A stretch of DNA of 64,000 nt. Origin: Streptomyces zagrosensis. Its GTDB lineage: Bacteria > Actinomycetota > Actinomycetes > Streptomycetales > Streptomycetaceae. The stretch lies in NCBI RefSeq assembly GCF_014203645.1, contig NZ_JACHJL010000006.1, positions 1 through 64,000 on the forward strand, in the 5' to 3' direction. This document shows, in pieces, positions 54,676 to 63,034 of this stretch. The notes under the pieces are model-generated. The model was not told where the DNA came from. It made no database searches and saw nothing but the letters and a program-made list of their open reading frames with translations. Both the position numbers and the translations under genes were made by a program. Every line of letters begins with the position of its first letter. Within the stretch, counting starts at the first letter, position 1.

Positions 54676-56523
54676 TTAGCGCAGGCCGCTGTTGATGGCC
54701 GTCATCAGCTCACCGTTGCTGGTGTCCCCGCTGAACTCCCAGAAGAACGAGCCACCGAGCTTCTGGTTCTTCACGTAGGACATCTTTCCGTTGATGGTGG
54801 CCGGGGTGTCGTAGCTCCACCACTGGTTGCCGCAGTGGGCGTACGCCGTACCACCCACGGTGCCGTTGGCCGGGCAGCGGTCCTTGAGGTCCTTGTAGTC
54901 CTCGATGCCCTGCTCGTACTTGCCAGGGGCCGGACCGGTCGCGGTGCCGCCCGGCTCCTTTTGGGTGACGCCCGTCCAGCCGCGGCCGTAGAAGCCGATG
55001 CCGAGCAGCAGCTTCTTCGCCGGTATGCCCTTGCCCTTGAGCTTTTGGATCGCCGCGTCGGAGTTGAAGCCCTCACGCGGGACGCCCTGGTAGGAGGTGA
55101 GCGGGGAGTGCGGGGCGGTGGGGCCCTTTGCGTCCCAGGCGCCGAAGAAGTCGTACGTCATGACGTTGTACCAGTCGGCGTGCTGCGCCGCTCCGGCGTA
55201 GTCCGCGACATCGAGCTTGCCGCCGTTCGAGCCGTCGGCGCTGATCGCGGCGGTCACGAGGTTGGACGAGCCGAAGCGGGCCCGCATCGCCTTCATCATG
55301 TCGGTGACCGTGTTCGGACCGCTGGTGTCGCAGGTCAGACCGCAGGCGTTGGGGTACTCCCAGTCCAGGTCGATGCCATCGAAGACATCGGCCCAGCGCG
55401 GGTCCTCGACCAGCTTGTAGCAGGAGTCGGCGAACGCGGTCGGGTTCTTCACCGCGTCACCGAAGCCGCCGGACCAGGTCCAGCCGCCGAAGGACCACAG
55501 CACCTTGATGTTCGGGTACTTCTGCTTGAGCTTGCGGAGCTGGTTGAAGTTGCCGCGCAGCGGCTGGTCCCAGGTGTCGGCCTTGCCATCGACGCTCTGG
55601 TCGGCGCCGTATGACTTGTCGTAGTCGGCGTAGCTGTCACCGATGGTGCACTTGCCGCCCTGGACGTTGCCGAACGCGTAGTTGATGTGCGTGATCTTCT
55701 CGGCGGAGCCGGAGGTCACCAGGTTCTTGACGTGGTAGTTGCGCTGGTAGACGCCCCAGTTGGTGAAGTAACCCAGCTTCACCGCGTCGCCGACCGGCTC
55801 GCCGCTGCCACCGGTGGTGCGCACGGTGCGCGCCGCGCTGGCCGGGCCGACCTGGCCGCCGGTGTCGCGGGCCTTGACCGTGTACGAGTAGTCGGTGCCC
55901 GCGGTCAGCCCGGTGTCGGTGTAGCTGGTGCCGGTGACGGTGGCGACGGTGGTGCCGCTGCGCACGACGTCGTAGTTCTTGATGCCCTTGTCGTCGGTTG
56001 CCGCGGTCCAGCTGAGCTTCACCGATGTGTCGGTGATGTCGCTCGATGCCGGGGTGCCGGGGGCGCTGGGCGGGGTGTCGCCCGGCTGCGTACCGCCGTC
56101 ACAGGAGCCGCCGTTGAGCTTACAGCCGGTGGGGGCGTTGCCGGTGCCGGTGCCGTTGAAGCCGAAGGTGATGCTTGCGCCGGGGGCCAGGGTGCCGTTC
56201 CAGCTCAGGTTCTTGGCCGTGTAGTGGCCGCTCGTCCCGGAGATGGTGGCGTCCCAGCCGGAGCCAACCGTGGTCCCCGTGGGGAAGTCCCACTCCACGG
56301 TCCAGCTGCTCAACGTGGTGTCACCGGTGTTTTTGACGGTCCAACGGCCCTCGAAGCCGCTGCCCCAGTCGGACGCCTTGGTGTAGGTGGCGGTCGCGGA
56401 CTCGGCGGCCTGGGCGGGAGAGGCGAGGCCAACGAGTGCGGCGAGGGGGAGGATCAATGCGACGAGCGCCGCGGTAGTTCTGTGCCGGGTATGCCGGATG
56501 CGTCCGACGATTCCTGATCTCAC
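54676..56523 (-). CDS. Secreted chitinase (CBM2 - FnIII - GH18)
   Basis: This 615-residue enzyme degrades chitin outside the cell. A signal peptide with a charged start and LVALILPLAALVGLASPAQA (cleavage near 39) is followed by a family 2 carbohydrate-binding module (ATYTKASDWGSGFEGRWTV to about 140), a fibronectin III domain (about 160-245) and a GH18 barrel. The catalytic DxxDxDxE motif is FDGIDLDWEYP, and the product-side YDFFGAWD is also present. GTG 56523 has GGAG nine bases upstream and gives the best signal peptide. It is probably induced by chitin through the direct repeats upstream. Confidence 0.94.
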   Translation of the reverse strand: MRSGIVGRIRHTRHRTTAALVALILPLAALVGLASPAQAAESATATYTKASDWGSGFEGRWTVKNTGDTTLSSWTVEWDFPTGTTVGSGWDATISGTSGHYTAKNLSWNGTLAPGASITFGFNGTGTGNAPTGCKLNGGSCDGGTQPGDTPPSAPGTPASSDITDTSVKLSWTAATDDKGIKNYDVVRSGTTVATVTGTSYTDTGLTAGTDYSYTVKARDTGGQVGPASAARTVRTTGGSGEPVGDAVKLGYFTNWGVYQRNYHVKNLVTSGSAEKITHINYAFGNVQGGKCTIGDSYADYDKSYGADQSVDGKADTWDQPLRGNFNQLRKLKQKYPNIKVLWSFGGWTWSGGFGDAVKNPTAFADSCYKLVEDPRWADVFDGIDLDWEYPNACGLTCDTSGPNTVTDMMKAMRARFGSSNLVTAAISADGSNGGKLDVADYAGAAQHADWYNVMTYDFFGAWDAKGPTAPHSPLTSYQGVPREGFNSDAAIQKLKGKGIPAKKLLLGIGFYGRGWTGVTQKEPGGTATGPAPGKYEQGIEDYKDLKDRCPANGTVGGTAYAHCGNQWWSYDTPATINGKMSYVKNQKLGGSFFWEFSGDTSNGELMTAINSGLR

Positions 56524-56660
56524 AGCAGGGGCTCCTGAATACTCGGGTCCGGATGTGTGGGGTCCGGAAATCGGGCTGAGATCTCTTCGCGAAACGTGCG
56601 CCGCCCGGTAAGCCGTCATTGTCATGACACGCTCACCAAAGATGTGATGGGAGCGTAAGG

Positions 56661-56694
56661 AGGTCTGGACCATTGGGTCAATAGGTCTGGACCA
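56661..56694. promoter_or_regulatory. Pair of 12-bp direct repeats in the chitinase promoter
   Basis: AGGTCTGGACCA occurs at 56661-56672 and 56683-56694, exactly 22 bases apart (two helical turns). On the gene strand this is TGGTCCAGACCT, the direct repeat known to overlap Streptomyces chitinase promoters and to mediate chitin induction and glucose repression. It also resembles the DasR box. Confidence 0.85.
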
Positions 56695-56730
56695 AAGTGA
56701 GAGTCGGTTGGCGGGGAATTCCGGTTACGT

Positions 56731-57642
56731 TCAAGGCCGCGGAGCGGTGACCCGCAACTCCCGCGCCAGCATCGCGGCCTGCACTCGGCTGCGTAGTTCC
56801 AGCTTGGCCAACAACCTGCTGACGTGGGTCTTCACCGTTGCTTCGGCCATCGTCAAACGGTCCGCGATCTCCGCGTTGGACTGCCCATCGCCCAGACAGC
56901 CGAGCACCTCGCGCTCACGTCGGGTCAGTGCGTCGAGCACCGAGTCATCGGGGGCGTCCGCGGCCCCGGGGGGCTGCACGCGGCCGAACTCCCGGATCAG
57001 CCGCCGGGTCACCGCGGGCGCGATCAGGCCCTCACCACGGGCCACCGTCCGTACCGCCGCGAGCAGTTCGCCCGCTTCGCTGTCCTTGAGGAGAAACCCC
57101 GCCGCGCCGGCGCGCAGCGCGCCGAAGACATAGTCATCGAGGTCGAAGGTGGTCAGCACGAGCACATCGGCCCATCCATTGGTGACGATCTCGCGGGTGG
57201 CCGAGACGCCGTCCAGGCGCGGCATCTGTACATCCATCACCACCACATCCGGCCGCAACTCGCGAGCCATGGTTACGGCCAACTCGCCGTCGCCCGCCTC
57301 ACCGACCACCCGAAGGTCGGGCGCTGACCGCAGGATGAGCACGAGGCCGGCCCGTACGGAGGACTGATCCTCGGCAACCAGGACCCGGATCGGAGTGGCG
57401 GCGCCGGGGAGGCCGTCATCGCTGGGCATGGCGGCGGTGTTGGGAGGCGAGACGGAGACGTCCTTGGCCGGCGCGTCCGCGGTGGCAGTGTTCGGGGCGG
57501 GTGTGTTCGGGGCGGAGGTGTTCGTCGTGCGGGCGCCCGCTGTGGGCGTGTTCGTGGAGCGGGCGTGCGTGGTGCGGGCGTGCGTGGTGGGGGCGTTGCT
57601 CGGCGGTCGGGACGTGTCGTGCCCGGGGGTTGGGTGGGTCAT
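56731..57642 (-). CDS. NarL/LuxR-family response regulator with Ala/Thr-rich N-terminal extension
   Basis: This 303-residue regulator has a receiver domain from about residue 85 (IRVLVAEDQSSVRAGLVLIL; phospho-Asp in VVMDVQMPRLDG; LLKD lysine) and a C-terminal LuxR helix-turn-helix (LTRREREVLGCLGDGQSNAE, TVKTHVSRLLAKL). The first 75 residues are a Thr/Ala/Asn/Pro repeat-rich extension that is unusual for the family. I kept ATG 57642 because it overlaps the histidine kinase stop (ATGA), though ATG at residue 72 would give a standard protein. It lies next to the chitinase gene and could regulate it, as other two-component pairs do. Confidence 0.87.
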   Translation of the reverse strand: MTHPTPGHDTSRPPSNAPTTHARTTHARSTNTPTAGARTTNTSAPNTPAPNTATADAPAKDVSVSPPNTAAMPSDDGLPGAATPIRVLVAEDQSSVRAGLVLILRSAPDLRVVGEAGDGELAVTMARELRPDVVVMDVQMPRLDGVSATREIVTNGWADVLVLTTFDLDDYVFGALRAGAAGFLLKDSEAGELLAAVRTVARGEGLIAPAVTRRLIREFGRVQPPGAADAPDDSVLDALTRREREVLGCLGDGQSNAEIADRLTMAEATVKTHVSRLLAKLELRSRVQAAMLARELRVTAPRP

Positions 57643-58844
57643 CCTCGTGTCTCCTCGTCCACCGGCAGTACGGCCCGTACTCGCCAGATCTTGTCCTGCC
57701 CAGCCGTCTGTGGGCCCGCCTCGAAGGTGCCGCCGAGCAGCGCGGCGCGCTCCCGCATGCCGACAAGACCAGCGCCCGAGCCCGGCGCGCGCGGGCCGTC
57801 GCGGTCGCCGAGTGCGCTGCTCACCTCGATGTACAGGGGGCCCGGCGCCGTACGGCTCAGCCGTACGCGTACCTCGCCCGGGCCCGCGTGCTTGAGAGCG
57901 TTCGTCAGCGCCTCCTGAACGATGCGGTACGCGGCGAGCTCCACCGGCGCGGGCAGCGCATGTGCCGCACCGTCGCCTTCCTCGTTCAGCTCGAACCGCA
58001 GCCCGTTGTCCTCGCCGGTCCGCCCGGCCCTGGTGATCAGTGCCTGGAGGCCATCGAGGGTGGGCGCCACGGCGGGCTCCGTCTCTCCGGTGGCGTCACG
58101 GAGTAGCCCGATGAGGCGACGCATTTCGGCCAGCCCCTGAACGCTGTTCTCGCGGATGACGCCCAGTGCGTCGTTGGCCGCCTTCGGGTCGCCCAGTGAG
58201 AGGGCGGCGGTGGAATGGATGGCGATCGCGGACAGATGCCCCGCGACCATGTCGTGCAGTTCGCGGGCCATTCGGGCGCGCTCACTCGTGATGGCCTCTC
58301 TACGGTCCAACTCGGCCAGCAGCGCGGTGCGCTCGGCCTCAAGGCGCGCCGCCTGCGCCACCTCTCGATGGTTGCGGATGATCGTGCCCGTCCACGCCGG
58401 GACGATGGTGATCATCGCGGTGGCGAAGCCGAGCAGCAGCGCGGCCGGATCGCGGTAGATCACCAGGGTGGCGACCGTGATCAGGGCGGTGATCAGGTGG
58501 CACCCGTGCGGGATGCGGCGGGCCGCGCGGGGTGATCCGTACAGCACGGCCGCGTACACCAGGTCCGAGTACATCAGCACCGTGGTCACCAGGGTGCCGG
58601 TGAGCACGTCGAGCGCGAGAGCGCCGGTGGCGATGGCGAGGCCGGTCTGCGGAGCCGTACGCCGCAGCAGTTCGGCACCGGACATGATGACGAGCGCCAC
58701 CAGCGACAGCCAGTTCGGCAGCCCGGACGAGGCGGGGCTGTTGTGCAGTCCGAGCCCCCACAGCACGCCGCCGCCCAGCAGCCCGCTCGCGCTGATCAGC
58801 ACGTCGTCCTGGTGCGGGCGGAGCGGAGGCGAGCGGAACGGCAT
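57639..58844 (-). CDS. Sensor histidine kinase (HisKA_3 type)
   Basis: This 401-residue kinase has about five to six hydrophobic segments in the N-terminal 150 residues, a short coiled coil, then the HisKA_3 dimerisation domain with the phospho-His in RMARELHDMVAGHLSAIAIH. The ATPase domain shows YRIVQEALTNALKHA (N box) and GAGLVGMRERAALLGG (G box). ATG 58844 was chosen because the membrane domain follows; the longer frame adds only a polar extension. It forms a two-component system with the overlapping response regulator. Confidence 0.9.
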   Translation of the reverse strand: MPFRSPPLRPHQDDVLISASGLLGGGVLWGLGLHNSPASSGLPNWLSLVALVIMSGAELLRRTAPQTGLAIATGALALDVLTGTLVTTVLMYSDLVYAAVLYGSPRAARRIPHGCHLITALITVATLVIYRDPAALLLGFATAMITIVPAWTGTIIRNHREVAQAARLEAERTALLAELDRREAITSERARMARELHDMVAGHLSAIAIHSTAALSLGDPKAANDALGVIRENSVQGLAEMRRLIGLLRDATGETEPAVAPTLDGLQALITRAGRTGEDNGLRFELNEEGDGAAHALPAPVELAAYRIVQEALTNALKHAGPGEVRVRLSRTAPGPLYIEVSSALGDRDGPRAPGSGAGLVGMRERAALLGGTFEAGPQTAGQDKIWRVRAVLPVDEETRG

Positions 58845-59151
58845 GCCCCCATCACAGCATGGGCGCGGAGCGCAGACGTCCGCTGGCGGGCGGGCGTGCG
58901 GGGCTGCGCGGTACATCAAAGGATGCAGCGCTGATTCGTCATCGGTGACGACGCGGGGCGGCTGGCGCCGGGCCAGGCTGGAAGAGATGTCAGGGAATGG
59001 TGCCATCGAGGGCCCCACCCACTCACCCACAACCTCACCCCCACCACCGACTCACCCCCACCACCGACTCACCCCCACCACCGACTCACCCCCACCCACT
59101 CACCACACGCGCACCCAGCCACGACCACACGAACCGAGCGGGAGAGATGCC
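58845..59151. other. Divergent promoter region with tandem repeats
   Basis: This 307-base gap lies between the divergent kinase and membrane-protein genes. It contains the 17-bp tandem repeats at 59041-59091 and should carry both promoters. No coding region is seen. Confidence 0.45.
59041..59091. repeat. 17-bp tandem repeat, three copies
   Basis: CCACCACCGACTCACCC is repeated exactly at 59041-59057, 59058-59074 and 59075-59091, followed by a degenerate fourth copy. It ends about 60 bases before the membrane-protein start. Confidence 0.9.
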
Positions 59152-59823
59152 GTGATCGTCGCCATGATCGTCATTGCCGAGGTGGGCTTTTGGGTGCTGC
59201 TGGCCGGTGGTCTGTGCCTGCGGTATCCGCTGCGGCGACCGCGGGCAGGAGCCATCGTGTTGATGTGCGAGCCGCTGCTCGAACTGGTGCTGCTGATCGT
59301 CACCGTCATCGATCTGCGCAACGGGGCGACTGCCAGCACCAAGCATGGGTTGGCGGCCGTGTACATCGGGTTCTCGGTCGCGTACGGCCGCTACCTGGTC
59401 ACGTGGGCGGACGGGCACTTCGCCCACCGCTTCGCGGGCGGCCCGCGGCCGTCGAAGCCGCCGAAGTACGGGATGGCGCGGGCCGCGCACGAGTGGAAGA
59501 TGTGGGGGCGTACGGCGCTGGCCGCGGCGATCGCCGCCGGGCTGCTCCAGGTCGCCATCTGGTACGTGGATGACGCGGACCGCACGGCGGCGCTGCGGAA
59601 CTGGCAGTCGCCGATGGCTGTGGTGACCGGCATCTGGCTGGTGGTCGCGCTGTCGTACACGGTGTGGCCGAAAGAAAACCCCTCGGGTCAGGGCAACTGC
59701 CCCACGGGATCAAAGAGCCGTACTCCGGGTGCGATGAGTCTCATTGGTCGTGGCGAGGGTGTGGTGCGCACGGAGCGACCCGCACGAGTGGGGGAGCGGC
59801 CACCGGACGCGGACCGCTCTTGA
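59152..59823 (+). CDS. Integral membrane protein of unknown function
   Basis: This 223-residue protein has about five membrane segments (VAMIVIAEVGFWVLLAGGLC, EPLLELVLLIVTVIDL, AAVYIGFSVAYGRYLV, ALAAAIAAGLLQVAIWYV, AVVTGIWLVVALSYTVW). Between TM3 and TM4 comes a hydrophilic loop with HFAHRF and PPKYGMARAAHEWKMWG, and a polar tail follows. GTG 59152 has GGAG seven bases upstream. I recall similar unnamed membrane proteins at this Streptomyces locus; function is unknown. Confidence 0.8.
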   Translation: MIVAMIVIAEVGFWVLLAGGLCLRYPLRRPRAGAIVLMCEPLLELVLLIVTVIDLRNGATASTKHGLAAVYIGFSVAYGRYLVTWADGHFAHRFAGGPRPSKPPKYGMARAAHEWKMWGRTALAAAIAAGLLQVAIWYVDDADRTAALRNWQSPMAVVTGIWLVVALSYTVWPKENPSGQGNCPTGSKSRTPGAMSLIGRGEGVVRTERPARVGERPPDADRS

Positions 59824-59843
59824 CGGCGTCGGGCTCGGGCCAG

Positions 59844-59875
59844 TCCCGGTAGACGGTGGATACCGCCCACCGGGA
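59844..59875. terminator. Hairpin between convergent genes
   Basis: TCCCGGT (59844-59850) pairs with ACCGGGA (59869-59875). It sits midway between the convergent membrane-protein and adenosyltransferase genes and could end both transcripts. Confidence 0.5.
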
Positions 59876-59896
59876 ACAGGCGATGGCCATCGTGCG

Positions 59897-60484
59897 TCAG
59901 CGTTCGCCGCCCGGGACCCACAGGACGTCGCCGGTTTCCTTGTTCGCGGATCGCGCCAGGATGAACAGCAGGTCGGAGAGGCGGTTGAGGTAGGTCGCGG
60001 TGAGCGCGTTCATGCTGCCGCCGTCCTCGCTCGCGGCGTGTTCCTCCAGCGCCGCCCAGGTGGACCGCTCCGCACGCCGTACGACGGTGCATGCCTGGTG
60101 CAGCAGGGCCGCACCAGGAGTGCCGCCCGGCAAGATGAAGCTCCGCAGCTTCTCCAGGTCGGCCAGAAACGTGTCGCAATCCGCCTCCAACTGGTCGATG
60201 TAGGACTGCTCGACCCGCAGCGGCGGAAACTCCGGGTTTTCGATCACCGGGGTGCACAGGTCAGCGCCCACGTCGAAGAGGTCGTTCTGTACGCGTACGA
60301 GCACGCGTACCACCTCGTCGGGTAGCGAACCGAGCGCGATGGCGACGCCAATCGCGGCGTTCGCCTCATTCGCGTCGGCGTACGCCGCGATGCGGACATC
60401 GGTCTTGGCGGTACGGCTCATGTCGCCGAGCGCCGTCGTGCCCTTGTCACCGGTTCGGGTGTAGATGCGCGTCAGATTGACCAT
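59897..60484 (-). CDS. Cob(I)alamin adenosyltransferase, PduO type
   Basis: This 195-residue enzyme transfers adenosyl from ATP to cob(I)alamin to make coenzyme B12. RIYTRTGDKGTTALGD is the ATP-binding signature, and MNALTATYLNRLSDLLFILA the C-terminal one. Length fits the PduO class. ATG 60484 directly precedes the signature. It follows the ABC permease gene by 20 bases on the same strand and may share its transcript. Confidence 0.93.
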   Translation of the reverse strand: MVNLTRIYTRTGDKGTTALGDMSRTAKTDVRIAAYADANEANAAIGVAIALGSLPDEVVRVLVRVQNDLFDVGADLCTPVIENPEFPPLRVEQSYIDQLEADCDTFLADLEKLRSFILPGGTPGAALLHQACTVVRRAERSTWAALEEHAASEDGGSMNALTATYLNRLSDLLFILARSANKETGDVLWVPGGER

Positions 60485-60504
60485 GCCCTGAGCGTAGCCA
60501 CCGG

Positions 60505-61272
60505 TCAGGCTCCCGCGGACTTGAACACCCGGGTGCCGATGGTCACGGCGAGGGCCGATAGCGCGCCGCCCATCAGCACCCCGTACAGCATCTCCGTGCT
60601 GGCGTAGTCGCCGACGAACGCCGCCCGCACCGCGTCCACCAGGTAGCGGAACGGGATGAAGTGGGAGAGCACGTCCAGCCAGGTCGGAGCCAGCGCCATG
60701 GGCAGCATCAGGCCGGACAGCAGCATCGCCGGCATGGTCAGCGCGTTGACCGTGGGTCCGAACTCCTGCGGCGTGGAGACCTTCAGGGCCAGCGCGTAGG
60801 ACAGGGAGGCGAGCGACACGGTGAGTACGGCGACGAAGGCGAAGCCGATGAAGACACCGGCGACCGGCGCCCGCAGCCCCATCACCAGCGCGGCCAGGAT
60901 CAGCAGCACGGCCTGGAAGACGAACAGCGCCGCGTCCCGCAGCACCCGGCCGAGCAGCAGCGCCAGCCGGCTGACGGGGGTCACTCGCATCCGCTCCACC
61001 ACTCCGTTTTGCTGTTCGATGATGACCGCGAAGCCGGAGTACGAGGCCCCGAAGAGGCCGAGTTGAAGGAGCAGCCCGGGCACGAGCAGTTGCCAGGAGT
61101 CCCCCTTGGAGCCCAGGGGCAGATCGGTGAGCAGCGGCCCGAAGAAGAGCAGGTACAGCAGCGGCATCAGCGTCCCGAACAGCATCTGGAACCGGGAGTT
61201 CAGGGTCTGGCGTGCGTACCGCCCGAAGATCAGCGCGGTGTCGGAGAAGAAGGCAGGCAGGGTGGTGGACAC
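60505..61272 (-). CDS. ABC-2 type transporter permease
   Basis: This 255-residue membrane protein has six hydrophobic segments and the ABC-2 pattern (QMLFGTLMPLLYLLFFGPLL, EQQNGVVERMRVTPVSRLAL, AMLLSGLMLPMALAPTWLD, HFIPFRYLVDAVRAAFVG). With the ATPase encoded upstream it should form a DrrAB-like exporter of drugs or lipids. GTG 61272 has GGAG about nine bases upstream. It is the second gene of the ABC unit. Confidence 0.9.
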   Translation of the reverse strand: MSTTLPAFFSDTALIFGRYARQTLNSRFQMLFGTLMPLLYLLFFGPLLTDLPLGSKGDSWQLLVPGLLLQLGLFGASYSGFAVIIEQQNGVVERMRVTPVSRLALLLGRVLRDAALFVFQAVLLILAALVMGLRAPVAGVFIGFAFVAVLTVSLASLSYALALKVSTPQEFGPTVNALTMPAMLLSGLMLPMALAPTWLDVLSHFIPFRYLVDAVRAAFVGDYASTEMLYGVLMGGALSALAVTIGTRVFKSAGA

Positions 61273-61352
61273 GGCAAGGGACTCCTAGCAGTCCGGGGAC
61301 GGGGCGAGGCGGGTAGTGATGGTGCGAGTGCTGGTTGCGGCGTGACACCTGG

Positions 61353-62150
61353 TCACACGGTGACGGGGGCCGGGGAAGCGCCGCCCAGGTTGTCGGGGGC
61401 GAGGCCGCGTCCGGTGATGGCCAAGAACGCGTCCTGTAGCGACGCCTCGGGCGAGCCCGCGTAGCGGCGCTTGAGTTCGCGTGGGGTGCCCTCGGCCGCG
61501 ACCACGCCGCCATCGACGATGATCAGTCGGTCGGCGAGTGCGTCGGCCTCATCGAGGTAGTGCGTGGTGAGGAAGACCGTGGTGCCGTGCTCCGTGCGCA
61601 CCCGGCGCACCAGGTCCCACAGGTCCGCGCGGCTGCCGGGATCAAGGCCCGTGGTCGGCTCGTCCAGGAAGAGGATCTCGGGCCGGTGGGTGAGCCCCAT
61701 CGCGATGTCGAGCCGCCGCCGCTGCCCACCGGAGAGCGCGAACGGCTTGCGGTCGAGCAGTTCGGACAGGCCGAGGTCGGCCGCCAACTCGATGGTCCGC
61801 GTTGCTGCTTGGGCCTTGGGCAACCGGTAGAGCCGGCCCTGGGTGACGAGTTCTTCGCGGACCGTGAGCTGGGGGTCTACGCCGCCGGACTGGGCAACGT
61901 AACCGCTCTTGCGCCGTACGCCTGCCGGATCGCGGAACAGGTCGCACCCCGCGACGGTGGCGGCTCCGCCGGTGGGTGGCAGCAGCGTGGTGAGCATGCG
62001 CAGCGTGGTGGTTTTTCCGGCGCCGTTGGGGCCGAGGAAGCCGACGATCTCGCCGGGTTGCACGGTCAGATCGATGCCTCGCACGGCCTCGACGGGGCCC
62101 TGCTTGGTCGTGAAGGTCCGGGCGAGGCCGATCGTGCTGATGATTGCCAC
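61353..62150 (-). CDS. ABC transporter ATP-binding protein (DrrA-like)
   Basis: This 265-residue ATPase has Walker A GPNGAGKTTT, the Q-loop in GYVAQSGG, signature LSGGQRRRLDIAMGL, Walker B ILFLDEPTTGLDP and the H-loop LTTHYLDEADALADR. The DrrA-type C-terminal tail is present. GTG 62150 was chosen; upstream sequence is AT-rich and no ribosome site is visible, so the message may be nearly leaderless. It diverges from the TetR gene and is probably repressed by it. Confidence 0.92.
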   Translation of the reverse strand: MAIISTIGLARTFTTKQGPVEAVRGIDLTVQPGEIVGFLGPNGAGKTTTLRMLTTLLPPTGGAATVAGCDLFRDPAGVRRKSGYVAQSGGVDPQLTVREELVTQGRLYRLPKAQAATRTIELAADLGLSELLDRKPFALSGGQRRRLDIAMGLTHRPEILFLDEPTTGLDPGSRADLWDLVRRVRTEHGTTVFLTTHYLDEADALADRLIIVDGGVVAAEGTPRELKRRYAGSPEASLQDAFLAITGRGLAPDNLGGASPAPVTV

Positions 62151-62164
62151 GCCCACAGAAAAAC

Positions 62165-62202
62165 AGAGTCTCTTAAAATTTGCAATCACTCCAAGTTTGG
62201 AG
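62165..62202. promoter_or_regulatory. Candidate TetR operator between divergent genes
   Basis: CTCCAA-GT-TTGGAG (62189-62202) is a perfect 14-base inverted repeat, and AGAG-T-CTCT (62165-62173) a smaller one, both in the 92-base AT-richer gap. This position suits repression of the ABC genes and of tetR itself. Confidence 0.65.
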
Positions 62203-62242
62203 GCTGTCCATCCCGCCGCGCGGTCAGGCTTACGATGGAGGC

Positions 62243-62884
62243 ATGGCAGAGGGGCTCAGAGAGCGCAAAAAGCGGCAGACGCGGCAGCACATCTCGGACA
62301 TGGCGACCGGGCTCTTCTTGGAACGCGGCTTTGACGCGGTGACGATCGCGGAGATCGCCGCCGCGGCGGACGTCTCCGTCAACACCGTCTACAACTACTT
62401 CCCCGCCAAGGAAGACCTGTTCTTCGACCGCAGCATGGGCGTGATCGACCGGCTGCCCCGCTACGTGCGCGGCCGTGAACCGGGGGAGTCCGCTGCCCTG
62501 AGCGTCCTGCGTCAATTCCGTTTCGAGGTCGAGTGCGTCTCGCCCACCGTCGGACTGTTTGACGGCTACGACCGCTTCATGCGCGTCATCGAGGGGGCGC
62601 ACGCCCTCAAGGCGCGCCTGTGGTACCTCCAGCAGGAAGTCATCGAGTCCGTCGAGCGCACCCTGCGCGAGGAGGCCGGGGCGGCGGCTGACGATCCGCT
62701 GCCGATGCTGGTCGGCGGGCAGCTCGCCTGGATACAGGGAACCCTGATGGGCTTTGTCGGCCGCGAGATGGTGGCGGGCCGTAAGGCGGTCGAGGTATCG
62801 CGCGAGGCACTCGTCTTGCTGGATGAGATGGAGGACCTGATCAGCGAGCGCGTCCTCAACTACGCGGTGCGGCCCGCCCCATGA
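62243..62884 (+). CDS. TetR-family transcriptional regulator
   Basis: This 213-residue repressor has the N-terminal helix-turn-helix (RQHISDMATGLFLERGFDAV, IAEIAAAADVSVNTVYNYFP) and an all-helical ligand domain. ATG 62243 gives the standard N-terminus, but GGAGG is only one base upstream, so the true start or initiation mode is uncertain. It is divergent to the exporter genes, the usual setting for a local drug-responsive repressor. Confidence 0.91.
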   Translation: MAEGLRERKKRQTRQHISDMATGLFLERGFDAVTIAEIAAAADVSVNTVYNYFPAKEDLFFDRSMGVIDRLPRYVRGREPGESAALSVLRQFRFEVECVSPTVGLFDGYDRFMRVIEGAHALKARLWYLQQEVIESVERTLREEAGAAADDPLPMLVGGQLAWIQGTLMGFVGREMVAGRKAVEVSREALVLLDEMEDLISERVLNYAVRPAP

Positions 62885-63034
62885 CCGCCGCCGGTGTGAT
62901 GTCCGTCATGTGAGACGTGACGCGCATCTCTTCCCCTGCCGCTGGGGCCCTGACGCCCGCTAAGGTCCGCCCCAGAGCCGAAATTCCAGCGTGTGGTGGG
63001 GGCGCCGTGGCCCCCGGCCGGTAAGGGAGAAGCA

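Noticed and set aside
59897..61513. A single 538-residue minus-strand frame spanning the adenosyltransferase and permease region.
   Set aside because: Only its C-terminal 195 residues match a family. The rest is out of frame with the real permease gene.
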